Notes under the pieces: model-generated
Seen by the model: the letters and a program-made list of their open reading frames with translations, nothing else
The model's database searches: none
Told to the model about the DNA's origin: nothing
Position numbers and translations under genes: made by a program
In this document: positions 24,065 to 51,789 of the stretch, piece by piece
Layout of the letters: every line of letters starts with the position of its first letter
Numbering within the stretch: position 1 is the stretch's first letter
Source: Corticium candelabrum
Lineage: Eukaryota; Porifera; Homoscleromorpha; Homosclerophorida; Plakinidae
Assembly: GCF_963422355.1 (NCBI RefSeq)
Contig: NC_085098.1
Location: forward strand, 5,411,765-5,475,764
Direction of reading: 5' to 3'
DNA length: 64,000 nt

Positions 24065-24761
24065 AGTTTGCTGCCATAATGCAAAATGTGGTGTGACATG
24101 GTTATAGAATTAATATTAATTAAGCAGCTTAGAATGATTGCTGAGATTCTCATGGATGTACTTATTCGTCTGCTTTGGTGAGAACACGTGCAATACATTA
24201 GGGGAACTCTCTCAAGTATGCTAACACCAGGTGTGCTCAACTAAAGTAGACATGCTACCTTACATAACAGGATGCACTAGAATGAGTGTTTATGAACACG
24301 ACATAAACGATTGTAATTTCACTTTTCATTGTGATGTATCAGAACATTGAATGATAAATGTACATTTCTATTTTGTATTGTTATTGTCATTCTGTATTAA
24401 GACTTTCTCTCGGTTATAGAATGCATTACCAACAGGCTGGGAGATGAGAAGGACTGATGAATGGAGAATCTACTTTGTAGACCACAACACAAGAACAACA
24501 ACTTTGGTATAAAGAGTTTTGTCTCATTTGTTTGTTAATGTTGATATCAATATTGATGGATTGTATTATATTTTCACATTATTTGTTTGTTAGGATGATC
24601 CAAGGGAAAGGAATGTGAATGTTGGGTGTAATGAGAGACGATTTGATGAGATGCAGTCACAGCAAGAGAATGAAGTAATGAAGTTATTTTATTATAAATT
24701 GATGTCATTCTCAGTACAATTGATATTTATGGTTATTGTGTGCATGTTCTGTACGTTATGA
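21504..24761 (+). CDS. CARD-CARD-coiled-coil-WW protein
   Basis: Paralogue of the CARD-Kelch gene with a different tail. Exons: 21504-21620 (linker), 21684-21989 (CARD1; [27 protein letters not shown]), 22386-22502 (a second copy of the linker exon, also 117 nt), 22569-22964 (CARD2; [33 protein letters not shown]), 23032-23414 (coiled coil with RADSAEA repeats, ending in a GC donor), 23592-23658 (alternative or duplicate [13 protein letters not shown] exon), 24420-24506 ([22 protein letters not shown]) and 24594-24761 (DDPRERN and tail). The internal phases agree. The WW motif keeps the first Trp, but the second is Leu (TTTL-DDPR). The first coding exon was not found. WW domains usually bind proline motifs; loss of the second Trp makes binding doubtful. 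Confidence 0.75.
23731..24062. repeat. Complex (CA)n array
   Basis: About 330 bp of CA repeats broken by CG-rich and CATGTGCACGTG palindromic pieces, in an intron of the CARD-WW gene. The long Cys-Val and His-Thr frames here are artefacts. Confidence 0.95.
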
Positions 24762-24784
24762 TCTCTACATACCACACATGCATG

Positions 24785-26522
24785 CAGTGCTCGAATTAAG
24801 GTTTCAACATTGTCCGGACATATTCTCACGTAGCTGGCCCCTCCCCTTTTAATATCAAAAGTGGGAGGGGCTTGCTACGTGAGACTAAAATTTTAAATTG
24901 ATTAGACTTCACAGCTAGAATTAGTTCAAACATATTTTCCATCGTAACTAACTTACTCAGGAGCATCAAAACCTGATTTGTTTGTTATAACGCGCATTAA
25001 TAAAAAAGGCAGTCAAATTTAACATGATGAGTGCAAAAGATCAGTGTCACCATGCCTTATGATATCCATAAACAGTCAACAGCTACATGAGTACAAAAGT
25101 TCAGTAAGGTATCACAAAAGCTGAGGCAATTTTTTTGCCATTCTTGAAAGACACAACAGTGGAAATAATTTCTTCATTTTTACAACGACATTAGACAAGA
25201 CATTTCGAAGCAGTCCAGCCATAGGTAGACCAATTCTGGTCTATAAATAGTACTAAGTATCCACAAGTCAACAGAGTTTGAGACTAAAATGGTCTCCCAC
25301 AGATTGTTTTTCATGACTTGTGATTTACGTCTGTGGATTAGGCGACATTAGAAAGTTCCTATAACGAGATACGTAGACAAAATGTATTAAGCTAAATTAA
25401 TTAATAGTAAAGCAGAAGTTGAATCATGTTCTGTACTGCTCATAAGCACTTATATTCACTGTTAATTAACTATTAATTAGCCTTGAAGCAGCTTGTACTA
25501 ATTGTTGTATCAGAGAGTAAATCAGTTACTACTTAGGCTTAAACTGACACTAAATTGTACAGGTTCATGTACAACGTACAAAACTAGTGCTTGTCAACAG
25601 TTCCCACCCAAGCTTCCCAATCCTCAATAGGGTTCCTAGCGCATGAGTTAATTAGGAAGGTATGACTATACAGCTACTAGAGGAAGTAGCCAATTAGCAA
25701 GGTCACTAAACGGTCCACCGCTGTGACATCAACTCACAGTCCTCATTGTTTCGCGGGCTGTTGGTATTCGTGACTCTTCTTCCCGTTCTGTGCCGTCTTG
25801 ATAGCCTTTACGTTTACATAACCTCATTCTATTGTTATATGACTTCTAATGGACAGTTTTGGGATATCACGTAACATCTGCTTGTGGTAAACAATTACAG
25901 CTGCATCATTACTGACTTTCGGGAGCAAAGTCAGCGTGAACAGAGAGTAGCCTCTGTAAATCTCTAGGATACTGTACATACTATAAAATTAAAAAGCGAC
26001 AGAAGATTGAAGTTCACAGCGGACAAGTTAGGACATAGTTGGAGAACGCCGTGCATATCAGTACTACAGCACGTGACTCAGGAATCCGTTCTACAAGACC
26101 GGTTGGGGTATACTACGTCGCTACTAAAATTATAGTAACTCATGTGTATCTCTTCTGATAACCCATATACGAGAAACACTAATCTTACTACGAACCTTTT
26201 GATATAGAGATGAAACACGTCGATTACAGTTGGCCGCACCTGTGGCGTAGTAATTATAATTCAATTATCAAATGAAGAGCGGCGATCACTGGGTAATAGA
26301 CATCGGAAACATGCGGCAAAACGAATAGACGCTCATTGTGCAGCTAGCTGTAGTGGAAAATGATAAATCTAACCTTGAGAGCAAGACATTAGAGCTCCTT
26401 TACGGCATGTCTACAGTTGCGTTTCTAAAGTTTGACATCTTGTCCGAACGTTCTTTTCGTGATCGGACAAACAACAAAAGTGTTCGGAAATGTCCGATGT
26501 CCGACCGCTATTTCGAGCACTG
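24785..26522. mobile_element. Non-autonomous hAT-like element, copy 2
   Basis: Second, near-identical copy (1,738 bp) of the element at 2825-4560, in the same orientation, with the same 11-bp inverted ends and internal palindrome (24825-24883). Its left end lies 23 bp after the stop of the CARD-WW gene. Its right end abuts CTTATG, and 13 bp further is exon 3 of the ankyrin-Death gene. Confidence 0.8.
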
Positions 26523-26528
26523 CTTATG
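26523..26528. repeat. Right 6-bp target-site duplicate (CTTATG)
   Basis: Identical to the hexamer at 2819-2824 and directly adjacent to the outer TIR. Confidence 0.5.
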
Positions 26529-26535
26529 TATGTAG

Positions 26536-28331
26536 TATGGAAGGACAGCTTTGATGTGGGCAGAACACAGAGGAAATGAAAGTGTTTTTGATTTATTCAT
26601 TAAACATCATTCAGATGTGTTGAAGAAGAATAAAGTGAGTTTGAGTATTGAGAGTTTCAGTTCATATTCTGTTGCTTGTTGTTCATGTATTGAAAAATAT
26701 AGAGATGTGTGTCAGCTCTGTTTCCCTGATTTTGTCTTTGAATGTCTCTGTAATTTTTTTAATTTTAAAAAAATTAACTTAATTTTGTTATTATTGTGTT
26801 TTTATTTAGCAGAGACATACAGAGACTTACAAACCAACAGACAGATCAGCAGACAACCTTTCAGTTTTACTGAAATTAGTTTACTTGTATCTACAACAGA
26901 CTTCCGGATCCTGCACTGATAAGGTAACTTGGCAGAAAGTGTTTTACAAAGTCCAGCAGTAGCCTTACTACCCATTGGCCTGGGTATGTCGTAACCTCCA
27001 ATAGTGTAGTATCTTTGGAGTGGCCCTTGAGACATTATCATACTCAGTTTAATTATCACATGGTCACGTGACGTGTACCTGGTCACGAGTACATATTCAG
27101 GTAGTGTATATGAGGTGTATTACACAGCAAGTGTGCAATAAGCTACTTCCGGTTATTATCATACTCTCACTGATACATATCACTTCACTTGACCAAGGTA
27201 TAAGTTACTTACTTATCTTATGATTAGCGTGCTATATAGATGTCACCTATACATATAGCCCAACAGCTGTCCTTCCAAAATTTGGAGGTCCATCAACGTC
27301 CTAGAGTCTAGACAGAATATGAAGGGCAACGGGTGAGAACATGAGATAGAAAGAGACTCCAAAGTATCCCTAATTTTCACTTTTATTAAAGCAATTCTAT
27401 TTGAAATCTACTAAATAATATTAGGGAAATTCTAATCTATGATGATTACTCTGTTTCATGTATCAAAAAAAATTTTATTTTGCAATATGCAAACGTGAAG
27501 AACATTAATAGGCTTCACATCATTGTCAACAAACATTAGGGTAATTACTAAGTTGGTAGGAATATTATCAGTTGGTAAATATCAACCTAGAATATTTGTT
27601 GCTACACACTTATAACATGGTGTCTATAATTTCTTAAGTTTGTGTGTTTGTTATTGCTTATGATCGTTTGTTGGTTGTTTTATTAATTTTGGTTGAATGG
27701 AATGTCAGTTGGGTTTACACGTTCTAACAAAAATGTTTTCTTTGTTGTAATTATCAATGTCATTTCTGTAGTGGGTAGGAACAGCTATTCATTGGGCTGC
27801 AATTTACAATCACGTGACCATTATAGAAAAGCTTTTGTCTCTTGGTGTTTCTGTTGATATCAATGATAATGAAGGCTGTACACCACTGTGGTTTGCTGCT
27901 TGTAATAGTCGTGTTTCTTGTGTTGACTTTCTTTTATACCATGGAGTAAGTCCTCACCATAAAAGGTGATACATTTAATATTGTACAGTTAACAATATTA
28001 CTAACGTGATGTCATTGTATGACAGTCAGAAGAGATCACCACTGGATGTTGCTAAGCAGCATGGTCGTATTGATGTGGTACAGATGATGGAAGAAGCTAT
28101 AAAATGTAAGGAAAATATCTTATGTGATACATTTAATTTAATTCTGTTTATGTGACGTTACATTATAGATTGGAATAGGTTTTTTGTTAGATTGTGATGT
28201 AGTTGTTATAATCCTATTTCATTAATTTAATTACATTTAATTATTTAATTTTTAATTTGTGACCGTAAGATTTATTGGTAGATATTGGTGTTTGGTATAG
28301 ATATGTTTTCTTCTCTATCTTCATTTGCCAG

Positions 28332-28394
<63 letters not shown>

Positions 28395-28717
28395 GTGTGT
28401 AAGTGTGGGGTGTTTTTGCAAGGGTGTGAGTGCATGGGTGGGTGAGTCCACTGGTGGGTGGCTTGGTTGGTACATGACTTGGTGGGTGGGCGGGCGGGCG
28501 GGCGGGAGGGCGGGAGGGTGGGCGGGAGGGTGGGCGGGCGGGAAGGTGGGTGGGCGGGCGGGCGGGCGGGAGGGCGGGAGGGTGGGCGGGAGGGTGGGCG
28601 GGAGGGCGGGAGGGTGGGCGGGCGGGAAGGCGGGTGGGCGGGCGGGAAGGCGGGAGGGAGGGCGGGCGGGCGGGCAGGAGGGCGGGCGGGAGGGTGGGTG
28701 GGCGGGTGGGTGGGTGG

Positions 28718-28748
<31 letters not shown>

Positions 28749-30813
28749 GAAGTGTGGGAGTTTTTACAAGGGTGTGAGTGCCTGAGTGCGTGGGTGGGTG
28801 AGTCCACTGGTGGGTGGCTTGGTTGGTACATGGATGGGTAGGCGGGCGGGCGGGCGGGCGGGCAGGTGGGCGGGCGGTTGGGTGGGCGGGCGGTTGGGTG
28901 GGCGGGCGGTTGGGTGGGCGGGCGGTTGGGTGGGCGGGCGGTTGGGTGGGCGGGCGGTTGGGTGGGCGGGCGGTTGGGTGGGCGGGCGGTTGGGTGGGCG
29001 GGCGGTTGGGTGGGCGGGCGGTTGGGTGGGCGGGCGGTTGGATGGGCGGGCGGTTGGATGGGCGCACAGGCTGGTGGATGAGTGGGGCGGATGTATAGGC
29101 GAGTAGGCGGGTATGTGGGTGCGCGGGTGGATGAGTGCATGGGTAGGCGATTGAGTGCGTGGGTGTGTTTGTGTGTGTGCAGGTATCATTAATAATCATA
29201 AGCAGCCTTTAAGGCAGACTTATTTCTATCTTTTGCAGTTCTTCTGCATATGTCACTCTTGCTCATTCCTGCAATTCTCAACACTAGTTGATATCAAAAA
29301 ATTGCAATTTTTAGTCATTTGCCAATTTACGAATACTTTACAAACTTTTATGTGAGTGATGTTATTTTTATAGCAAATGATGAGGAAGTGCGTGTGTGTG
29401 ACATTGACCAGAAAGAACAGATGGTAATGTGTATGTCTGTATTATCATCACGTCTATATTGTTGGGTTTTCAAGTATTTGTGGTGTTGATGTAGATAAGT
29501 CAACTGAAACGACAGATTTTTGCTCAGCAAAGACAATCAGATGGTGCACATTGCATTGACGTTGTGAAGCCCAGACATGAGGAAACTATGGATGTTCTGT
29601 TGTCTGCTCTCTCTACTGCTAGAATTGCAGCTGAGAAAATTCAACAATCAAATGGTTAGATACAAGTGAAAGTAACATGTTTAAGTCCTTTGAAGCATGC
29701 ATTTCACCTCCACGTCTGCTATGTGCTGAGCATTCAGCTTTATAAATAAGTCAGTTGACGACCTGGTAATATTCTAGTCAGTTGTTATGATTATCTTGTC
29801 TTATTAAATATGTATTCAATTGTGTATGGATTGGATTATCATCAGGGTTGACTTTGATGTATGTGCTGTACATATATGTGTACTTGGGAAATTGTCTGCA
29901 GTGATCTACACCACACATTTATGATAAGAGGTTTGTTACAATTGATAATGTAGCAGTAGGGGTTTTGAGTGATTGTAGTCTGCTCACCTTTATTGAATGT
30001 TTACCTAATTTATCAGATACTTGTAATGGAAGGCTGTTGCTGTTAAAGGATTTCTCTTCTATAATTGTCATGTTTTATTGGTATTTCTGTTATCAGGTTC
30101 TACTGTCTGTCAGGCATCAGGATGCGCAGTGGATCAGGAACGTGTTGATCATATCATCGGTGCTATCCAACAAGTGAGCTTTATCGGATGGTATGCTCTT
30201 GGAATAGCTTGTGGACACAGCAGTGATGAGATTGATCAAATCCACCAACTTGTCCAAGATGCTTATAAAATGCTAAAGCTTTTTAGCATGATTTTTGACA
30301 TGGCATCAGGATGTGCAGCGGATCAGGAACGTGTTGATCATATCATTGGTGCTATCCAACGTGTGACTTCTGCCAGCTCCACTGCCCCCTCTCCACTCCT
30401 CGCGCGCCCGTTAAGAGGGGCCGTGCAGAAGACCATTCTCTATCCCTACAACATGGAATACGTGATAGCGATTTGTTGTAGTTCTTTCTCGAGTCATGTG
30501 ATGTCTGCCGCATTATTGGCTGTTTTTCTCAAACAATGGAACAAGGTAGAAAGGTAAGAAAGTCAATAAAAAGTTTGAAAATGGAATAACTTGGTAGAAA
30601 TGGGTAGGAAATTACTTGCGTTACCGACTGTGTATATCACGGTGTATACACATTAGCTAGGTAGAGCTAAATTGTGTTCTATCTCTTCTAGATCAAGCCA
30701 TCTACATGTGGTCTTCAGAGGCAGCTTGATCAGGTTAGTTTCAATATTGTTATGTTGAAATTCGTCAAGCTTGTACGCAATTTAATTTAATCTACAGGAT
30801 AAAGTTTACCTAA
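26536..30813 (+). CDS. Ankyrin-Death gene, exons 3-10 (3' part)
   Basis: Continuation of the gene begun at 428. Exons: 26536-26634 (exactly 33 codons, one ankyrin repeat; YGRTALMWAEHRGN), 27772-27965 (TAIHWAAIYNH, TPLWFAACNSR), 28026-28105 (SPLDVAKQHGRIDVVQ), 29374-29423, 29495-29654, 30097-30553, 30692-30733 and 30798-30813 (TAA). Every junction keeps phase; all ten exons total 1,302 nt (433 residues). Residues about 277-325 form a Death-like domain (GWYALGIACGHSSDEIDQI). The exon then repeats its own start (ASGCAADQERVDHIIGAIQ), so a second domain was begun and cut short. Ankyrin plus Death is an adaptor or receptor-proximal layout in animals. No kinase, enzyme motif or signal peptide is seen, so a cytosolic signalling scaffold is inferred. 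Confidence 0.8.
26635..27771. other. Intron 3 of the ankyrin-Death gene
   Basis: A 1.1-kb AT-rich intron with nothing recognisable; open frames here are short and lack codon structure. Confidence 0.6.
28333..28392. repeat. (GT)n microsatellite
   Basis: Pure GT tract leading into the G-rich minisatellite in the same intron. Confidence 0.95.
28440..29170 (+). repeat. G-rich minisatellite with G-quadruplex potential
   Basis: Arrays of GGGCGGGCGGGAGGG type (28485-28715), then a regular 16-bp unit GGTTGGGTGGGCGGGC repeated about a dozen times (28873-29060). A leader of about 35 bp (GTGAGTCCACTGGTGGGTGG...) precedes both halves (28441 and 28798), so the whole block is duplicated. Runs of three or more G with one-base loops are abundant on the sense strand. 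It lies in the intron between exons 5 and 6 of the ankyrin-Death gene. The Pro-rich and Gly-rich frames over it are not genes. Confidence 0.95.
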
Positions 30814-31107
30814 TCGTAAATCACACGGAAGTATTGAGACAATCATGAATGTAGAGCGTGTAGGGAATGATGAACATTGGGGAATCCCCAGGGGATCTAA
30901 CGTCATAGTTTAGTCTCACGTAGGGGGGTTATTAGGGTCTAGCTACCCAACTATATACAAAGTATCTTTATCTATTGTTCTTTCAATTTGCAGGACGAAC
31001 ACTGTCACACTTTTGTATTGGTGTCGTGCTTCTTTCGTATTGACGTGCGTATTTGCAGGTGAGAATTCACTGTCTAGATTTTGGGACTTCAGGTTTGAAA
31101 TTTGAAA

Positions 31108-31139
<32 letters not shown>

Positions 31140-31159
31140 CACGCACACACCATGCACGT

Positions 31160-31244
<85 letters not shown>

Positions 31245-31893
31245 TTGCAATAGGCTGTCTGTTCCCCATAAGTGTGAACTTTGAAAATCATTAATATCTC
31301 TGCTGTTTTTTGGACTTTCACGGTGATCTCAGTATTGTTAGAAACCGCTAGGTCTGGCATTTCTGTTTATCAAATTATCTAAGTATCTAAGCCCTTTCTA
31401 CAAACGAAACGGAAAGATAATACTTTTGCATATCAAAGACAAACGGGTGAAGCAATGGTTATTATCCAATTATCTTGTAAGACCAACTGATCAGCAACTG
31501 GAACCATTTAAGATAATTGGTGTAACATGGTCCAACTGGAGCAGCTCCTAGTGCTCTAATGAGCACACCTGGTGTGACCTCCACTTCATTACTCACTTCC
31601 GAGTTCACACTTACGAAGAATAGACAGACTTAGTAGTTACCATAATGGCAAATATGATAATTGCTAATGGGCGTGTCTGAGTATTACTTACAATCTTGGC
31701 ATTACTTTGGTGCTGCAAATTTGACTTGCAGTACATTGCAGCACTATTGCATGCACACCAGGTAAACCCTGGGCCAATCTTTTAGCTGAAGGTTTTATTT
31801 AATTGTCTAAACAAAGAATAATCGACTGACTAATCAACTATGTATGACCATGGAGACAACTGAGAACTTTAGAACTGTCATTAGGTTTTCTTG
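30814..31893. other. Intergenic region between the two death-fold genes
   Basis: About 1.1 kb with a remnant of the CTCACGTAG palindrome (about 30914-30950) and a long (CA)n array (31109-31241). It should contain the terminator of the ankyrin-Death gene and the promoter of the kinase gene; no specific signal was recognised. Confidence 0.5.
31109..31241. repeat. (CA)n microsatellite
   Basis: Two CA tracts split by ACCATGCACGTGC. Confidence 0.95.
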
Positions 31894-47396
<15,503 letters not shown>

Positions 47397-48460
47397 AGCA
47401 AATTTTGCCACTTTAAATTACTGTTATTGCTTGCTGACATTTTGTTAGAACTTTTTAATTGAAATTTGTAGTTGCATGCAAACTTATCTAAATGTGCGCA
47501 ATTATGTGTAGCCAATGTATGTCCATTCTTGCTGTAGGATGTTTGACTGTAGGATGTCTTTATCAATTATTCTTGTCATTTGTGACTAGTAATGATTCAG
47601 AAAAACGAACACGTGGCGGCTTCCTAAGTTAATCCTAAATAATTCATGAGATAATTAGTTTGTTTCCCAATTTAGTTGATAGCTAGGTCTACAGATCCTG
47701 TAGGGATCGTATCCTAAATATTTTTGATTTCTTCCGCAACTCTAGGTAAATCCTCGTACACTAGTAATAGATGGTACCAGTAATTAATTAATTACGTTAG
47801 GCGTAATCCTTCATCTCTTAGCTACGAAATTGTCACTTGTCAACTTAGAGCGTAGATATCGTTGTACACGTTTAGGGTTAGAACAGTTGGCTTTAATCTC
47901 GAGACTACGGATGATGACAGCGGGGACGGTACCTTCGGTAGGCGTGATGATGCAACACTAACGCGGTGATACCGTTACGTAACGGGATTAGTGGGGAAAT
48001 GTGTAGATCTAGATAAAACCTGACAAAATCATTAGTCAACCAGTTGAACGTTCAGCAGCAGTGAGTTCAGTAAGCCTACGCATGGTAACACTAGTTTGCA
48101 GAATTGTAAGCTACACTCATTATGTTTCTTTGCCAAAGTTGAATAGAACTGATGTTTGTTTTACATCTAGGCTTGTTTACAGCAACTTTGTTTAAGTCAA
48201 GATTACTGTTGCATGATAATTGCAAGTCTACATGAAGCGTCTAGAGAAAATTTGTAGGTTGATTCTCGTTTAACTACTATGCAGTCCGATCTGTGTACCG
48301 GCATTGCTACATCGATTGATACATGACAGCAAAACCGTTACTCTAACGAGCTCGAGGTTGGTCTAGGTACAGAACAACTATAAGGTGTGTGACTGTAACC
48401 AAATGCTCGTCACGCCTACAGTAGACTGTATCGCAGCCACACCCTGCGTTCGATGCATAG
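47397..48460. other. Intergenic, downstream of the kinase gene
   Basis: About 1.1 kb with no recognised gene; should contain the poly(A) region of the kinase gene. Confidence 0.5.
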
Positions 48461-48834
48461 TGTAATATAAATATATGTTATAACAGTCGTAAGCTACGTT
48501 CCAGATCGGTACAAGGTATCACACACTATCAGTCTATTGCTGTGCTCAGGTTCTAACACAACAGTAATCCAACAAGTACTTATAACAGTCACTTATCTAA
48601 GCAATATCACATGCCAACGTACGCATGCTCACCAATCTATGTACCAGTCTACCACACTCCTTTCTCCTTAGCTTTGTCTATATCGGAGGGGTAACTGACG
48701 ATTAACTCGAACTGGATAACGTCGTTCAGTTCCACCTGATGTTTCTCTTACTTCTGTAGTTCCCTCAGCAAGAGCTAGTGTGGCTATGTAACAGGTTCTT
48801 CTGCTTGTTGTTCTTCTCTCATTGGACTGGTAGG

Positions 48835-51785
48835 TTATGTTTGTCCTGTCTGTTCAAGTGTTGGTCGTGGACTAGAAGTGATATCTGTAGTTGCTTCAGT
48901 ATCCGCCTCATCTGATGTCTCTATGTCAGCAGGCACACTCCTTTCATCTCGTCTCCTGATATGTTCGATATGAACATATCGGAGGTGATTGGTCACGTCC
49001 TCCATGTAGTTTGTTGGCCCCAAGCGCTGTAGGATGATTCCTGTCAGTCATTTCCCTCGGCCATCTTGACGTGTATTGAGGACTTCAACCGTGTCTCCTG
49101 GGTTGAGACTTCTAACATATTTTGTTGCTTCATATCTCTCCCCTTGTCTGTCTCGAATCTGTCGTCCTCTCTCTGGTCGTACTAATGACAACCGTGTTCT
49201 CAGCTCACGTTTCATCAGTAGTTCTGATGGTGTCTTCCCAGTAGTAGTGTTTGGGGTTGTTCGATATTTCAACAAGAGTAACAAAATCTGATGACTAATT
49301 GACCGACCTTGTGGCCTTGTCTTCAGAGACTTCTTGACCTCCTGTACGAACCATTCTGCTTGCCCATTCGAAGCAGGGTGGTACGGAGGTGTCCTCTGAT
49401 GTCTAATTCCGTTCGCTCTCATGAGTCCTGAAACTCTCTTGCCACGAATTGAGGCCCATTATCTGAAACTAGCCTTTGAGGGATTCCATGGCAGCTGAAT
49501 GACCTCCTCAATGCTTCAACTGTCTGAGTCGTAGTGGCATGTATTCCAAGCTCGTGGACTTCCGGCCACTTGGTAAATGCATCAATTACCACACGGTATT
49601 GCTTTTCCTTGAACTCTGCAAAATCTACATGAAGTCGAGTCCAGGGCGCATCTGGGTAGATCCATGGATGCGACATCACATCAGCCGGCTTATTCCGTAT
49701 ACTCTGACATGCTGCGCAAGTCTTCACTACCTCCTCTACATCTTGGTCTAGTCTTGTCCACCACACGAAACTCCGTGTTAGAGATTTCATTCGACAGAGT
49801 CCAATATGACCTTCATGAATCTCTTGTAACACGGCGTCTCGAAACTTGGGTGGAATAATTTTCCCACAGTAGGCGCCCGTCTTCATTGTAAGCTCATCCG
49901 CTTGTCGTGCATACGGCAGTAACTGTGTACTTACATTAGGCTTCCATACACGCAAAGTGTACTCGTAAACTTGTCGTATGGAGTCCCGCTGCAGTTCTTT
50001 AGCAATATCCTGTGCTGTAACAGGTAACTGCTCACAACGATCAATGGCATAGTTTAGCTCATTGGGATATACTACTTTGACTGGAATGGGTAGTCTCGAA
50101 AGTAGATCAGCTTCTTTGTTGCTCACTCCTGATGTGTATTCCAGGTTGTATTGATAAGCACTCAGAATTAGTGACCAACGCTGTATTTGGGCTGCTGCTA
50201 GAGTAGGTACTCCCTCTTTCGGACCCAATATCTTCAACAGTGGTCGATGGTCAGTTACAAGTGTGAATGACCTTCCCAACAAATACTTATGGAATTGTCG
50301 CACTCCAAAGATGATCGAGTGCTAGCGCTTCTCGTTCCAATTGAGCATATCTTCTTTCTGCCGTGGTCAAGGTTCGTGAAGCAAAAGCGATTGGTTGCTC
50401 ACTATCGTCTGACATTAGATGTGAGAGACAGGCTCCCACTCCCTAGGGTGAAGCGTCGCAAGCAAGACGTACCGGTTTCTTCAAGTCATAATGCGTCAAG
50501 AAATCCGATTTCAACAATTTCTGTTTGGCTTGCTGGAAAGCCTTTGCTTGTTTTGCACCCCATTCCCACGATGTGTTCTTCTGCAGCAGACTATACAGTG
50601 GTTGTAGCATGGTCGAGAGGTTAGGCAAGAACCTTCCATAATAATTCAATAGGCCTAAGAATGCCCTTAGCTCGGTTGTGTTAGTTGGCTCTGGAGCTTG
50701 TTGTATTGCTGCCAGCTTTTTCTCAGCCGGTCTTAGTCCATGCTCATCCACAACATAACCAAGGTACTCAACTCTAGTTTCTTGAACTCACACTTTTGCC
50801 TTTTCAGACGAAGTCCCGATTAACTCAGTCTTTCCAAGACTTGATGCAGACGTTTGTCATGTTGTTCTTCGGATTGGCCCACAATCAGAATGTCGTCTAA
50901 ATAACAGGACACTCCTGGCATTCCCGTAAGAACGTTGTCCATTGCTCGCTGCCAAATTCCGGGTGCAGTCGAGATACCAAAGGGCATACGTGTGTACGCG
51001 AACAGGCCTTTGGCTGTGTTGACAGTCAAATACCTTTGCTGCTTGCATCCACTCGCATCTGCATGTAAGCTTGTTTCATATCCAGACGTGTAAAGAACCG
51101 TCCTCCTTCTAACGATGCAAACAAGTCCTGTGCATTCGGCATTGGATAATTGTCCATCTCCAAGTAGGGGTTAATTGTTACCTTGTAATCGCCACAAATT
51201 CTGATAGAATTATCAGCCTTTCTCACCATGACAATAGGGGCTGCCCACTCACTGTTTTCCACTGGCTGTATAATGCCCTCTTCCTGAAGTCGATTAAGCT
51301 CCCCCTCTACCTTCTGTTGTAAGGCATAAGGCACTGGGCGTGGCCTATGGAACCGTGGCTTGGCCCCTGAAGACAAAGTTTTCTTGGCTTGATAGCCTTG
51401 CAAAGTATCTACTCCCTTTGCAAACAACTGAGGAAACTTCTCAGGTCCATCAAAAACTTCACTATCGACTTTGAACAGAGAAGCCCAATCAATCTTGAGG
51501 TTTGACTGCCAATCTCCTTCCAAGACTGTTGGCTTATCACTCACATCTACTACAGTCAACCGCTCCATGGATTGTTGCATTCCATACTTGATTGGTACAA
51601 CAGCTTCTCCACTCACCACTATATGATTGAAGTTGGGCAGTGCTCTTCTTCAGCTGTACGCGGGATAGAACTTCATTATACATCTGGGTTGGTACAACAC
51701 TCACTGAAGCTCCAGTGTTCATTTTCATCTCCATTTCCCTGCCTGCCACCTCTATTGTCACCTTGACCCCGCCTCTACGAGACAA
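48835..51785 (-). pseudogene. Gypsy pol remnant (PR-RT-RNaseH-IN)
   Basis: Minus-strand order from 51785 down: protease whose active site reads MNTGAS instead of DTGAS (about 51720), reverse transcriptase (EWAAPIVMV, RICGDYKV, SCYLDDILIV with YLDD near 50900), RNase H (DHRPLLKILG, ADLLSRLP), and integrase with a Cys pair (CAACQS) and the DDE residues in HVDFAEF, SDNGPQF and NGQAEWF (about 49700-49350). A basic tail follows to 48835. Frameshifts and stops divide it into at least seven frames. The Asp-to-Asn change in the protease alone would abolish processing. Confidence 0.88.
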
Positions 51786-51789
51786 AGAA

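Noticed and set aside
23671..24240. Long Cys-Val and His-Thr open frames over CA/GT arrays (also at 7.1-7.4, 14.0-14.3, 18.0-18.4, 31.0-31.3, 32.0-32.4 and 45.3-45.8 kb)
   Set aside because: They are open on both strands only because dinucleotide repeats lack stops; no codon structure or domain.
28873..29060. CRISPR-like regular repeat
   Set aside because: Units are contiguous with no unique spacers, in animal-type DNA; it is a minisatellite.
28241..29199. Frames of up to 299 codons (Pro-rich on minus, Gly-rich on plus)
   Set aside because: Produced by the G-rich minisatellite; open in all frames and lying in an intron.
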